Assembly: GCA_902801025.1 (NCBI GenBank)
Contig: CADCGZ010000006.1
Span: 1 to 61,877 of the forward strand
Length of the DNA stretch: 61,877 nt
Origin: an uncultured bacterium
GTDB lineage: Bacteria > Verrucomicrobiota > Kiritimatiellia > RFP12 > UBA1067
Reading direction: 5' to 3'
Part shown: positions 7,936 to 18,046 of the stretch, one piece after another
Layout of the letters: each line of letters begins with the position of its first letter
Position numbering within the stretch: position 1 is the first letter of the stretch
Notes under the pieces: model-generated
Database searches by the model: none
What the model was told of the DNA's origin: nothing
The model's input: the letters and a program-made list of their open reading frames with translations, nothing else
Position numbers and translations under genes: made by a program

Positions 7936-10900
7936 ATGAAAGAGACATTTGCAAAAAGGAGTGTCGCGCTTTTCGCCGCGGCATTTGTCGCTGTTGTTGT
8001 GCTGAATGGAGCGGCTATGGGAATTTACGACTTTGAAAAGGCGTGGAAAGACGTCGAGGCGGCGCAGCGGAAGAACCTGCCGCGCACCGTCACGAACAAG
8101 GTCGAGGAGATCGAGCGCGAGGCGACGAAGGCCGCGCGCTGGCCGGACGCCGCGCGCGCGTTCCTCGTCCGCGAAGACGCGATGAAGCAGTTCACCGACG
8201 GCGAGTCGCGTCCCGACGAATGGCTCCCCGCGTTCGCGGCGTCCGTCGACGCGAAGCCCGCTCCGCTCCAGGCTGTGCTGCAGCTCCACCTCGCCCACAC
8301 ATACCAGGAGAACTCGCGTCGGTGGCGCTGGGGCGGCGCGGCTCCCACGAAGCTCGATGACGAAGCCGCGAAGGACAAGATGCCGCCGTGGTCGCCAGAG
8401 AAGATCACCGCTACGCTCGAATCGCAGTTCGAGAAGGTGTTCGCACATTCTGACGAACTCAAGAAGATGAAGCTCGACGACTGGTCGGCTCTCTTCAACC
8501 GCGGCACATGGCCCGCGCAGTATTGTCCGACGCTCTTCGACTTCGCCGTGCGCGACGCAATCCAGTTCTTCGGCGGGACGATCCCCGACAAGACGCTCGA
8601 AAAAGGCCTCGCTCTCTATGATGCGCTCATCGAGTTCCATCGCGCGGACGAAAACATCGACGCGCGGGCGATGGCGGAGATCCATCGCGCGGAGTATATC
8701 TGCACTTTCGATGAAAAGCCGAAGAAGGAGCGAGACGGGGCGTTTGCCGCTTTTCTTGACGGATTTCTCAAAGAGTACGAGGGCAAGACGGAAGCCACCG
8801 CATACGCGGCATCGGTCAAGGCCAGCATTCTGCGCAATAAAAACGATCTTGTCGCGGCGCATGATCTCGCCGCCGCGTATGCCGCGAAGTGGCCAGATTC
8901 CCCTGGCGGGAAGATGTGCGCCAACATCGTCGCCGACATTGAGGCGAAAAACCTCGATGTCGAAGTCGAGCGCAACTGGTGCGCGCCGTGGCCCGCGATC
9001 GAGGTGAAGGCGAAGAATCTGGACGAGGTTCATTTTCGCCTCGTGAGCGTGAGTTTCGACGATCTCGTCAAGGACTGCTCGATGGGCGAGGAGGCGTACA
9101 ACATCAATGCGCGATCTGCGATCAAGGACAACTACCTGAAGCGCGCGCCGGCAAAGGAGTGGACGCAGAGACTCGATTTAAAGCCCGGCTATGCCGAGCA
9201 GAAGTTTTCCTGCCCTGTTCCGCAGGGCTTGCCCTGCGGACACTATGTCCTCTACGCTGCCGCGAACGACAAGTTCGGCGCGGACAAGCAGCCGATCTTC
9301 GCGCAGTACATCACCGTCACGACCCTGGCGCTTGCGATGAAGACTGGAAACGGCAATTTCGGCGGAACGGTCTATCTCGCGGAATCTGGCAAGCAGCCGG
9401 TCGAAGGCGCGAAGGTGGAGCTTTGGGGATATCCGCAGAAGGGCGGACGCTTCCAAGCGCTGCGCGAAACGTATGTAACGGACAAAAACGGCGAGTTCAA
9501 GGCCGAGGTCGACAGAAAGGCCGGCTCCAATGCGCTGAGCCGACATGTGCGCGTTGTCTACGACGGCGCGGAGGTCCTCTCTCTCGGCAACGAGGGGTCG
9601 GGCTACATCTACGAGGACGACAAGACCGTCGAGTTCATCGACCTTTTCACGGACCGTTCGCTCTATCGTCCGGGACAGGAGATAAAGGTCAAGGGAATTG
9701 CCTACCATGCCGATCCGTTCACGCGCGACTTCCGCACGCAGCGGGAGGTGACCGTGCGGCTGCTGCTGAACGATCCGAACGGAAAGGAAGTCGCCTCGGT
9801 AAACATCGAGGAGTACAAGCGTCCCAAGTTTACGGCGTCGTTCGAGGGTGCGCCCGAGAAGGCAGAGCTCGGCAAGCCCGTGACGGTGACCGGCAAGGCG
9901 CTCACGTATTCGGGCCTTCCCGTCCAGCACGCGAGGGTGGAGTGGCACGTCGAGCGCGAGACGCGCTATCCCGGCTGGTGGCGCTGGTTCTGCGTGGACA
10001 ATGGCGACGACGGAGAGAACTTCGTCGGAGATGGCGAGACGGAAACGGACGAGAACGGTGTCTTCAAGGTGACGTTCACGCCTGTCGCCTCGCCGACAGC
10101 CGACCTCTCGGGCGATCCGTCGTTCGAGTTCACCGTGATGGCACATGTCACGGACGATACGGGCGAGGAGCGAAGTGCGACGGAGTCGTTCGAGATCGGG
10201 ACCGTCCAGTGGCGCGCGAGCGTCTGGGCTGAGGGTTCGTGGCATACGCCGGAGAAGGGCGTGCCGGTACGGGTGACGGTAAATTCTCTCGCCGGCGCTA
10301 AGTTGCCGGTCAAGGGAACGCTCAAGGCGTTTCGCCTCGTCGCGCCGGAGCGTCCGGCGAGGAAGCCGGCGGGAAGCGGACGATATGGATACGGCGGGGA
10401 CGAGAAGGGGCCGTGGGATTGGAAGACATGGGAAGTCGGCGAAGAGGTTGCGTCGCGCGAAATCACCCACGCCGCCGCAGAGAAATGGCAGGGAGAAATG
10501 CCTCTTCCCGTCGGTGCGTACCGACTTGTGTTCGAGACGAAGGATCCAAACGGCAAGACGGTGAAGGACATTCACCTTGTCTGCGTGTTCGATCCGAAGG
10601 CCGACCATCTTGCGCTTGCGGTGCCGACATTCTTCTGCGCCGAGAAGACGACGGTCAAGGTCGGCGAAACGCTGCGCGCCCACTGGGGAACCGGTTACGA
10701 AACAGGCGTTGTCCGCGTCCGCATAACGAACAACCGCAAGGTTATCCTCGATGAATTGCGCGAATCGACTTCGTGGTTCCATGAACTTCCCATCAAGGAC
10801 GAGCATCGCGGCGAGATGAGGATCGAGACGACGTTCGTTCGCGAGAACCGGCTCTACAAGGACGGTGCGACGTTCAACATTCCGTGGGACAACAAATACC

Positions 10901-13619
10901 TCGACATCAAGGTGGAACATCTCACGAGCAAATTGAACCCCGGCAAGGAGGAGACGTGGAAGTTCAAGGTGTCCGGTCCTTCGGAAGTCCTTGCCTTCAT
11001 GTACGACCGCTCGCTTGATGCATACAAGTGGCACAACGTCTCGACCGGCTTCTCCGACCACTTCACGCCGTACGAGCGGTATCTGATGAGTCCAATCTTG
11101 CAGAACACGACGAAGAATTTGTACCGCCTCGACGGACGCTTCCCGATCACCCGTCTACCGGCTGATTTCTCCTGGCCGTCGTGGAAGATCGTCCCTTCGC
11201 GATACGGAATAAACATGGTTGAGCGGAAGCTGGCTCTTCGCGGCGGGTTCGATGGTGCGGTTGCGGCGTGTGAGCCGATGGCTGGCGCGGTGGAATGTGA
11301 GGAAGCGTGCGAAGACGTTGGCATGCTTGCCGATGTGGTGTGCGGCTGGAGCAGCAAGGAGTCCGCTTCACAGTCGGCAGTTTTGACAGAAGATCGTTCT
11401 TCAGCGGCAGATGTGCCGCGCAAGAACCTGAAGGAGACGGCGTTTTTCTTCCCCGACTTGGAGACGGACGCCGAGGGGAATGTCTCGCTGACATTTACAG
11501 TCCCCGACGCGCTCACGGGCTGGAAACTTTTGATGGTCGTGCACGACAACGAACTGAGAAGCGGAGTTCTGCGCAACGAAGAAATTGTTACGATGAAGCC
11601 GCTTATGTGCGAGCCGAATCCGCCGCGCTTCGCCCGGGAAGGCGACGATTTCCTCTTCCCCGTCAAGGTGACGAACACGGAAGAGTGGGAAGTCGGCGGC
11701 GAAGTGCTCTTGCATGTTGGAAGATTGGATTCAGATGAGCTAGACAATCCGGAGTTCAAGAGCTTCAGTCTTGCCCCTCATGAATCGAAGACCATCGAGT
11801 TCCGCGTTTCGATACCAGATGGGAGCCCCTATCTCTGGTACATCGCCAAGGCCACGGCGATGTCGAGTCCGGTGGTTCAGACGGCTGTATGCGGAACGCC
11901 TTCTGGTTCCCCTGTTAGCAAGACAATAGTCCCCTTTAAAAAGTATACGGACGGCGAGGAAGGCGTGCTGCCAGTCCTTTCGCGGCGCATTCTCGTGCGC
12001 GAGGCGGTGCAGCTCAACGTGCGCGGGAACGCGACGAAGTCGTTCAAGTTCGAGAACCTCATTGCGAGCAAGGGTTCCGATACGATACGTCATCAAAACC
12101 TCACCGTGCGCGCCGTGTCGCGTCCGGCGTGGTACGCGGTGCTGTCGCTTCCGTACCTGATGGAGTTCCCGCACGAGTGCTGCGAGCAGACGTTCAGCAC
12201 GAGACCGCCGCGCGTGCGCGCTTAGGCGATCTCTTCGGAGAGGATCGGCTCAAGAACGAGCAGGCGCGCTGCATCGAGAAGCTGCGCCTTTCGCGCAACG
12301 GCGACGGACGCTGGCCGTGGTTCCCGGGCGGACCTTCCTCGGACTACATCACGCTTTACATCCTCACCGGCTTTGCGCGGCTCAACCATCTGGCGGATCT
12401 TGCGTATCCCGACTTCTTTGCATCTGCAACAGAGTCTCTCGACCGCAGGGTGTCGAAGGACGTCAAGGAGCGTCTGCTCATGGAGAAGCGCGACAAGATT
12501 CCGTTCCGCGTGAACGGATTCGACATCCGCTGGATGTACATGCATTCCTTCGCGGGCGTCGCGCCCTCGAAGGACAAGGAGCCGGAGAAGCAGTTTGTCG
12601 CGCACCTTAAGAAGGAGTGGCCCGACCTCGGACTCGAGTCGCAGGCGCTTGCGGCGATTGCGATGAAGAGGCGCGGAGAGGCGGCGCTCGCGAAGGAGAT
12701 CATGGCCTCGATCAAGGAGCGCGGAGTCCTCTCCGAAGAGCTCGGGATGTGCTGGAAGGTTCCGTACTTCTTCTCGTCGAGCGTGTTTTCCGCGCCGGTG
12801 TCGACGCAGGCGCTCATCGTCGAGGCGTTCCGCGAGGTGACCCAAGACGAAGAGAGCGCGGAGGCGTGCAACGTGTGGCTGTTGAAGCAGAAGCAGACGC
12901 AGGACTGGACGACGACAGCCGCGACGGCGGACGCGATATACGCGCTTATGCTCGGCGGCGGCGCGGATCTTCTTGCCGGCGACAAGCTTGCGGAGGTGAC
13001 GCTCGGCGGGGTGAAGGTTCCGACCGACAACGCCGAAAAGGGCACGGGAATGTACTCGCACCGCTACGCCGCGGACGAAATCAAGCCTGAAATGGGCGAG
13101 ATCACCTTTACGGGCGCGGGCGAGAAGGGCGTTGCGTGGGGCGGAGTGCACTGGTCTTACTTCGAGGACGTCCTCAAGGTGCGAGCCCACGAGCCGAAGG
13201 AGCTCAGCGTCGAGAAGAAGTACTACAAGAAGACGAAGGGCGCGAAAGGCACGCGGCTTGCCGCGATCGGCGAGGCGCTCGAGCCGGGAGACGAGCTTGT
13301 GGCGCGCATTGAGATCAAGAGCGACCGCAGCTACGAGTTCGTGCACCTCTCCGACGGACGCCCCGCGTGCGCCGAGCCGGAGGATGTCCTTTCGTCGTAC
13401 CGCTGGCGCGATGGCGTGGGGTACTACCAGTCGACCAAGGACACGGCGACGCACTACTACATCGACCGCCTCAACAAGGGCGTGTTCGTCCTTGAGACCT
13501 CGTACCGCGTGCAGCAGAAGGGCGTGTTCTCCGGCGGCATCGCCACGATACAGTGCATGTACGCCCCCGAGTTCACCGCGCACTCCTCCGCCGAGTCCAT
13601 CCGTGTTGGTGCGAAGTAG
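7936..13619 (+). pseudogene. Alpha-2-macroglobulin family protein, frameshifted after the thioester motif
   Basis: The first frame runs from ATG 7936 (signal peptide MKETFAKRSVALFAAAFVAV) to TAG 12223-12225. It contains the macroglobulin domains (for example EFIDLFTDRSLYRPGQEIKVKG, an MG2 signature) and the A2M core (ETAFFFPDLETDAEGNVSLTF). It reaches the thioester motif ECCEQTF (CxEQ, nucleotides 12178-12189). Translation then shifts to nonsense (STRPPRVRA). The rest of the family sequence continues in another frame from about 12195 to 13619, including RWPWFPGGPSSDYITLYI. From memory of bacterial relatives, roughly 70-80 residues between the thioester helix and the ETAARARLGDLF segment are also missing, so a deletion that is not a multiple of three is more likely than a one-base error. 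Bacterial A2M proteins trap proteases in the periplasm. As it stands the product would end 12 residues after the thioester. Confidence 0.82.
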
Positions 13620-14001
13620 CATATTGGCTGAAAATAAATGGCTATATTGAAATTCTTTTCCTAAGACAAGTGAAACGGCCTTTCTTTTTTGTGTAGAAAC
13701 TCCGATGGCTGGCAAAAGGCCTTCGCTAACGCTCCGGCTAGTGCTACGCATCATACAGCCGCGCTCAAGGCTCTCATCATTGTTCATTTGAGGGGCTGCC
13801 TTCGGCAGAGGAGGTCTGGAGGACACGTCCTCCAGCTCAAAAATGACATACATCCTTCAGCGAGACGCGAATGATGGGTGCGAAGCAAATATCATTCTGC
13901 GGAGCGGTAGCGAGAGCCCTGCTGCTCGGAGTTGTTTCATGGGCCTTCGACCACCGCAAACCACCGCGAGCCAACCGCAAAAATGGTATAATATTCAAAC
14001 T
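13620..14001. other. Intergenic region with palindrome, between A2M and gltX
   Basis: No supportable gene. The stretch holds a perfect 20-bp inverted repeat, CTGGAGGAC-ac-GTCCTCCAG at 13816-13835, and a smaller hairpin CTGCC/GGCAG just before it. Either could act as a bidirectional transcription barrier, but neither has a clear T-tract. An open frame through this stretch joins gltX in frame, but it has no ribosome binding site and its sequence does not look protein-like. Confidence 0.5.
13984..13992 (+). promoter_or_regulatory. Extended -10 promoter of gltX
   Basis: TGG followed by TATAAT at 13987-13992. Only nine bases separate the box from the gltX ATG, so the transcript is predicted to start at or next to the start codon. 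No ribosome binding site precedes the ATG. Confidence 0.7.
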
Positions 14002-15456
14002 ATGTCCGAAATCAGAGTTCGTTTCGCGCCGTCGCCGACCGGCAAGGTGCACATCGGCAACATCCGTGCCGCCATCTACAACTGGCTTTTCGCCCGCCAC
14101 ACCGGCGGCAAGTTCCTCCTTCGCGTAGAGGACACCGACCTCGAGCGCTCCACGCCTGAGGCGATTGCCGTCCTCTTCGACTGCATGAAGTGGCTTGGCC
14201 TCGACTGGGACGAGGAGGTGTTCTACCAGACGAAGAACGTGAAGCGCCATCTCGAAGTCGTAGACCAGCTTCTTGCGAGCGGCCATGCCTACAAGGTCGA
14301 GAAGACTTCGCGCGACGGCAAGACAGGCGTCGTCACGATGTTCCGGATGCCCAAGGAGGGCGTAATCGAGTTTGACGACATCGTGAAGGGCCACATGGCG
14401 AAGAAGGCCGAGGACATTCAGGACTTCGCAATCGTCCGCTCTGACGGCTCGCCCATCTTCCACATCGCGAATGTTGTCGACGACATCGACCAGCGCGTCA
14501 CGCATATCATTCGCGGCGACGACCATGTCGAGAATACTTTCAAGCACATCTGCATTTTCCGCGCGCTCGGCGCGGAGGTCCCGAAGTACGGACACCTCTC
14601 GATGATCGTCAACCAGCAGGGCAAGCCATATTCTAAGCGCGACGGTGCGGCGTTTGTCGGCGAGTATCGCGAGCAGGGTTATCTCCCAGAGGCGCTTTTC
14701 AACTACCTCCTTCTCCTCGGGTGGAACCCTGGCGACGACCGTGAGGTGCTGACGCGCGAGGAGATGGTGAAGCTTTTCGAGCTCGAGAAGGTGCATGTCA
14801 CCGCCGCGATGTTCGACCCGAAGAAGCTCGCGTGGATGAATGGCGAGTACATCAAGAAGATACCGGCGAATGAGTTTAGAGACATGATGGTTCGTTCGGC
14901 GACGGCCGAAGGCTCCTCCTCGCGGAACCTCGGCGAATACGCCGTATCCGCTCGCTCGGACCTTCGCTCCGCCACCGACGACGGCTCCACCTCGCAGACC
15001 CTCGGCAAATACGCCGTCTCCCTTCGCCCAGACCTTCGTTCCGCCGACGACCAGATGGCCTGGTGGGATTATCTCGCGAGTCAGGTGCAGGTGAGGACGA
15101 AGTTTTTGAAAGATATTCCGCATGCAATTAGGTGCTTTGTCTCTGACGATTTTCCGTTTGACGAAAAGGCGGTTGAAAAGCGCCTTAAAAAGCCGGGCGT
15201 GAAGGAGCTTCTGCTCGACCTCGTGGAGCGCTTCTCCAAGGTCGAGGACTGGACCGCCCCCGCGCTTGAGGCCGTCGTCAAGGAGCTTTCGCAGGGCAAT
15301 GGCATGGGCCCGTGGGTGCATCCCGTCCGCGTCGCGGTCTCCGGCCGTGGCGAGGGCATCGGGCTTTTCGAGATGCTCCAGCTTCTCGGCCGCGAAAAGA
15401 CATTGTCTCGTCTACGTCATGCGGCTGAAACATTGGCATCCGAACAAAACAACTGA
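14002..15456 (+). CDS. gltX: Glutamyl-tRNA synthetase
   Basis: 484 residues. RFAPSPTGKVHIGNIRAA contains the class I HIGH-type motif (HIGN) and PYSKRDGA is the KMSKS-equivalent. The enzyme charges tRNA-Glu (or tRNA-Glu/Gln) with glutamate in the cytoplasm. The ATG at 14002 is chosen because MSEIRVRFAPSPTGK matches the family N-terminus and the -10 box lies directly before it. Residues ~297-350 are unusual: two 24-residue copies of a repeat rich in Ser, Arg, Ala and Asp (encoded at 14891-15051) interrupt the C-terminal anticodon-binding half in frame. The flanking sequence (NEFRDMMVR and MAWWDYLASQV) reads as normal GluRS, so the insert is probably a tolerated surface loop. Confidence 0.93.
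   Translation: MSEIRVRFAPSPTGKVHIGNIRAAIYNWLFARHTGGKFLLRVEDTDLERSTPEAIAVLFDCMKWLGLDWDEEVFYQTKNVKRHLEVVDQLLASGHAYKVEKTSRDGKTGVVTMFRMPKEGVIEFDDIVKGHMAKKAEDIQDFAIVRSDGSPIFHIANVVDDIDQRVTHIIRGDDHVENTFKHICIFRALGAEVPKYGHLSMIVNQQGKPYSKRDGAAFVGEYREQGYLPEALFNYLLLLGWNPGDDREVLTREEMVKLFELEKVHVTAAMFDPKKLAWMNGEYIKKIPANEFRDMMVRSATAEGSSSRNLGEYAVSARSDLRSATDDGSTSQTLGKYAVSLRPDLRSADDQMAWWDYLASQVQVRTKFLKDIPHAIRCFVSDDFPFDEKAVEKRLKKPGVKELLLDLVERFSKVEDWTAPALEAVVKELSQGNGMGPWVHPVRVAVSGRGEGIGLFEMLQLLGREKTLSRLRHAAETLASEQNN
14891..15051 (+). repeat. 72-bp tandem repeat inserted in frame in gltX (2.2 copies)
   Basis: Units at 14891-14962 and 14963-15034, each exactly 72 bp and beginning TTCG(T/C)TC. A 17-bp third start lies at 15035-15051. 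The copies differ by scattered substitutions, so the duplication is not brand new. Because 72 is divisible by three, each unit adds 24 residues (for example GEYAVSARSDLRSAT) without breaking the gene. Confidence 0.85.
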
Positions 15457-15525
15457 TAGAATAGGCGGAAATGTTTTAAACCGTGTAGAACATGTAGATC
15501 GTGTAGAACTTCTAGGCATAGGTGA

Positions 15526-17109
15526 ATGAAAAAGGCAGAGAAAGAGTCGCGTGTTGTTCTTGTCGGCACCTACCGCCCTGCGAATGAGGCGTGGATTCGG
15601 GATCGTCGCCTATACAACTTGCCGTTGCCGAAGATCTTAAGCCGCAAAGAACGCAAAGGGCGCAAAGTTGGAGATGCGAGGCTTCCTTGTGCTGCCACAG
15701 CTGACGGGCATCTTGCGTTTCATGAGAAGATTTCGGGTGTTGTGCTTTTTGCGGAAGGTCATCCGAACTTTGCGTTCAAGGCGAAGTTCAAGGATGTCGT
15801 CGACGGTGCTTGGTTGAAGAAAAATGGGTATTCGCTTTCCGCAAAGCCACACGGCGAGAAGTACGCGCTTTACGAGCTGTGTGAGGAATCGACGCCCGCG
15901 AAGTTGCTGGGTGTCAAGTCTGCCGAGGTTTTTGTCAGCTCTTCGCGCTGTCCGTGTGTGAAGATCGACGAAGCATTCTATTCAAAGCCCTATCCAGTCA
16001 CTGGCGGCAAGTCGATGCCCTATGTTTTCGACTGTCTCAAACCCTACTTTAAGAAATGGAAGTCTGCGACCACCTTCAATCCGGTGCAGGGGGATTTCTT
16101 TCAAGAGAATTTTGGTTTTGATTACGGGTTACAGGTCGCACGTGGGATTGTTGCTGAGGCGAGAAGGGATGGTGAGCTGACGTGCGTTGAGATTTGTGCA
16201 GGAGCTGGAGGTCAGGCGCTCGGGTTGGACCGAGCCGGGTTTAAGCATGTGGCGCTTGTTGAGTTTGAGGGCGAGTATTGTAAAGTCTTGCGGGAGAATA
16301 GGCCTGAATGGAATGTCATCTGCGGCGATGTCCACGATTTTGACGGTACTCCATATCAAGGCGTCGATTTGTTTGCTGGCGGTGTACCGTGTCCGCCATT
16401 TTCGGTCGCGTCAAAGCAGCTTGGCGAAGACGATGAAAGGGATTTGTTTCCGCAGGCGATTAGGTTGATTTCAGAGATTCGTCCACGTGCGGTTATGCTT
16501 GAGAATGTGCGTGGGTTTCTCGATCCGAAGTTTGACGCATATCGCAATTCCATCTTGGAGTCGATTCGGCGGCTTGGCTATCGCGCTGATATCAAGCTCT
16601 TGCAGGCGAGCGACTTTGGCGTGCCGCAGATTCGTCCGAGGGTCGTGATTGTCGGCATACGGAATGACGAAGATGGTGAATTCCACTATCCGGTTGCTAG
16701 CCGTCGCGCGGCACCCTCGGTTGGCGTAGCATTGCGGGATCTCATGGGCGCAAAAGGATGGAAGGGACTTGATGCCTGGGTTGAAAAGGCTGACACGATA
16801 GCGCCTACGATCGTCGGCGGGAGCAAAAAGCACGGCGGTCCAGACCTTGGTCCAACACGGGCTCGTCGCGCATGGCTGGAGCTTGGGGTTGACGGACTTG
16901 GCATTGCAAATGAACCGCCAGCGAAAGATTTTATTGGCAATCCCAAGCTCACCAAAGAAATGATTGCGCGTATACAGGGATTCCCTTCAAGTTGGAGCTT
17001 TGGCAATCGCAAGACAGCCGCTTGCCGCATGATTGGAAACGCATTCCCCCCGCCAGTTGCAAAAGCGGTCGGGCAACAGATAAGGAGATGCTTAAACCAT
17101 GAAGAGTAA
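15526..17109 (+). CDS. DNA (cytosine-5-)-methyltransferase, partner of NgoMIV-like endonuclease
   Basis: 527 residues. The C5-methyltransferase core begins at ~residue 222 with motif I (CVEICAGAGGQALGLDRAGF). Motif IV is GVPCPPFS with catalytic Cys289, motif VI is ENVRGF, motif VIII is QIRPRVVIVGI, and motif X lies near the C-terminus (RMIGNAFPPPVAKAVG). The N-terminal ~200 residues are not part of the catalytic fold and may help DNA recognition. Near residue 40 the stretch SRKERKGRK is encoded by a nonamer repeat (CGCAAAGAA-like, ~15645-15668), a likely in-frame repeat insertion. The gene overlaps the restriction gene by 11 bases, so the two are co-expressed. Methylation of GCCGGC is predicted from the partner enzyme. 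Confidence 0.92.
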   Translation: MKKAEKESRVVLVGTYRPANEAWIRDRRLYNLPLPKILSRKERKGRKVGDARLPCAATADGHLAFHEKISGVVLFAEGHPNFAFKAKFKDVVDGAWLKKNGYSLSAKPHGEKYALYELCEESTPAKLLGVKSAEVFVSSSRCPCVKIDEAFYSKPYPVTGGKSMPYVFDCLKPYFKKWKSATTFNPVQGDFFQENFGFDYGLQVARGIVAEARRDGELTCVEICAGAGGQALGLDRAGFKHVALVEFEGEYCKVLRENRPEWNVICGDVHDFDGTPYQGVDLFAGGVPCPPFSVASKQLGEDDERDLFPQAIRLISEIRPRAVMLENVRGFLDPKFDAYRNSILESIRRLGYRADIKLLQASDFGVPQIRPRVVIVGIRNDEDGEFHYPVASRRAAPSVGVALRDLMGAKGWKGLDAWVEKADTIAPTIVGGSKKHGGPDLGPTRARRAWLELGVDGLGIANEPPAKDFIGNPKLTKEMIARIQGFPSSWSFGNRKTAACRMIGNAFPPPVAKAVGQQIRRCLNHEE

Positions 17110-17971
17110 AATTATTTTTGCAGAAGCGCGCAAGCAGTTTCACAGGTCGCTTGTGAAACGCGGCGTGCTAGTTGTTGACAAGTCAGGTGTTGCGTCAAAC
17201 AGTGACAAGGACAACCGACCATCCTGCGCAATTGGAGGATTGATAGCCAAGAGATTATGCGCAGGGGAGGGTGCAAAACTCCCGGCTCAGACGGCGGGAA
17301 GCATATTCGAGGAACTTGTTTGCGAATTCTTGAATGCAACGTTTCCGAAACTGCAGAACTTGCGTCCTGGGAAATGGAATGTCTTTAACCTTGGTAACAA
17401 TAATGCGGTAAAGACTTCCAGCTTTGTCCAGTACGAGCATCTGGCCCACCTCGCCAAGGTAATACGGTCTGACAGCCAGCTTGCGACAATGCTTGGCAAT
17501 GACTATGTTATTGCGCCTGATATAGTCGTGTCGCGTACGCCTTGCGATGACAATGAGATAAACGACATCGCGCGGTTTGTCGACGACAATGTCGCACTGC
17601 GATCAGACCTTCGGCTAAAGAACAATCCGCTTGAAATCATGCACGCTTCCGTTTCGGTGAAATGGACAATGCGAAGCGATCGCTCGCAAAATAGTCGCAC
17701 CGAAGCTTTGAATCTCATTCGCAACAGAAAGGGACGCACTCCGCACATTGTCGTGGTAACCGGCGAACCGCTGCCGTCCAGACTTGCATCGCTTGCGCTT
17801 GGGACAGGAGACCTTGACTGTATCTACCATTTTGCTCTTCAAGAACTGATTCAATCCGTCCACGAATATGGGAAAGATGGACGGGAGGATCTTATCGAGC
17901 AATTGGATACGATGGTGGAGGGCAAACGACTGAAGGACATATCAGACTTGCCGCTTGACTTGGCCTGTTGA
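17099..17971 (+). CDS. Type II restriction endonuclease, NgoMIV family (predicted GCCGGC)
   Basis: 290 residues, close to the 286 of NgoMIV. The family catalytic pattern PD-X46-K-X13-E is present exactly: Asp141 in VIAPDIVV, then 46 residues to Lys188 in SVSVKW, then 13 residues to Glu202 in NSRTE. Ser186 precedes the lysine as in NgoMIV. These positions are each one higher than the NgoMIV residues as I recall them, so this is a close relative, not a distant PD-(D/E)XK protein. The enzyme should act as a tetramer cutting G/CCGGC. It is preceded by its methyltransferase with a short overlap and forms a mobile defence pair. GCCGGC sites are not absent from the window (for example 2621-2626), so protection by methylation is required. 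Confidence 0.9.
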   Translation: MKSKIIFAEARKQFHRSLVKRGVLVVDKSGVASNSDKDNRPSCAIGGLIAKRLCAGEGAKLPAQTAGSIFEELVCEFLNATFPKLQNLRPGKWNVFNLGNNNAVKTSSFVQYEHLAHLAKVIRSDSQLATMLGNDYVIAPDIVVSRTPCDDNEINDIARFVDDNVALRSDLRLKNNPLEIMHASVSVKWTMRSDRSQNSRTEALNLIRNRKGRTPHIVVVTGEPLPSRLASLALGTGDLDCIYHFALQELIQSVHEYGKDGREDLIEQLDTMVEGKRLKDISDLPLDLAC

Positions 17972-18046
17972 TATTGACGCGAATTCAGCTGTTCAGTTCG
18001 ATGTGCGGGAAGAGTGTGTGTACTAGATGTTGTGTGGACAACGCAA

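Noticed and set aside
13843..14001. N-terminal extension of GluRS in the same open frame
   Set aside because: The extension is not protein-like, contains the promoter, and the family N-terminus begins at 14002.
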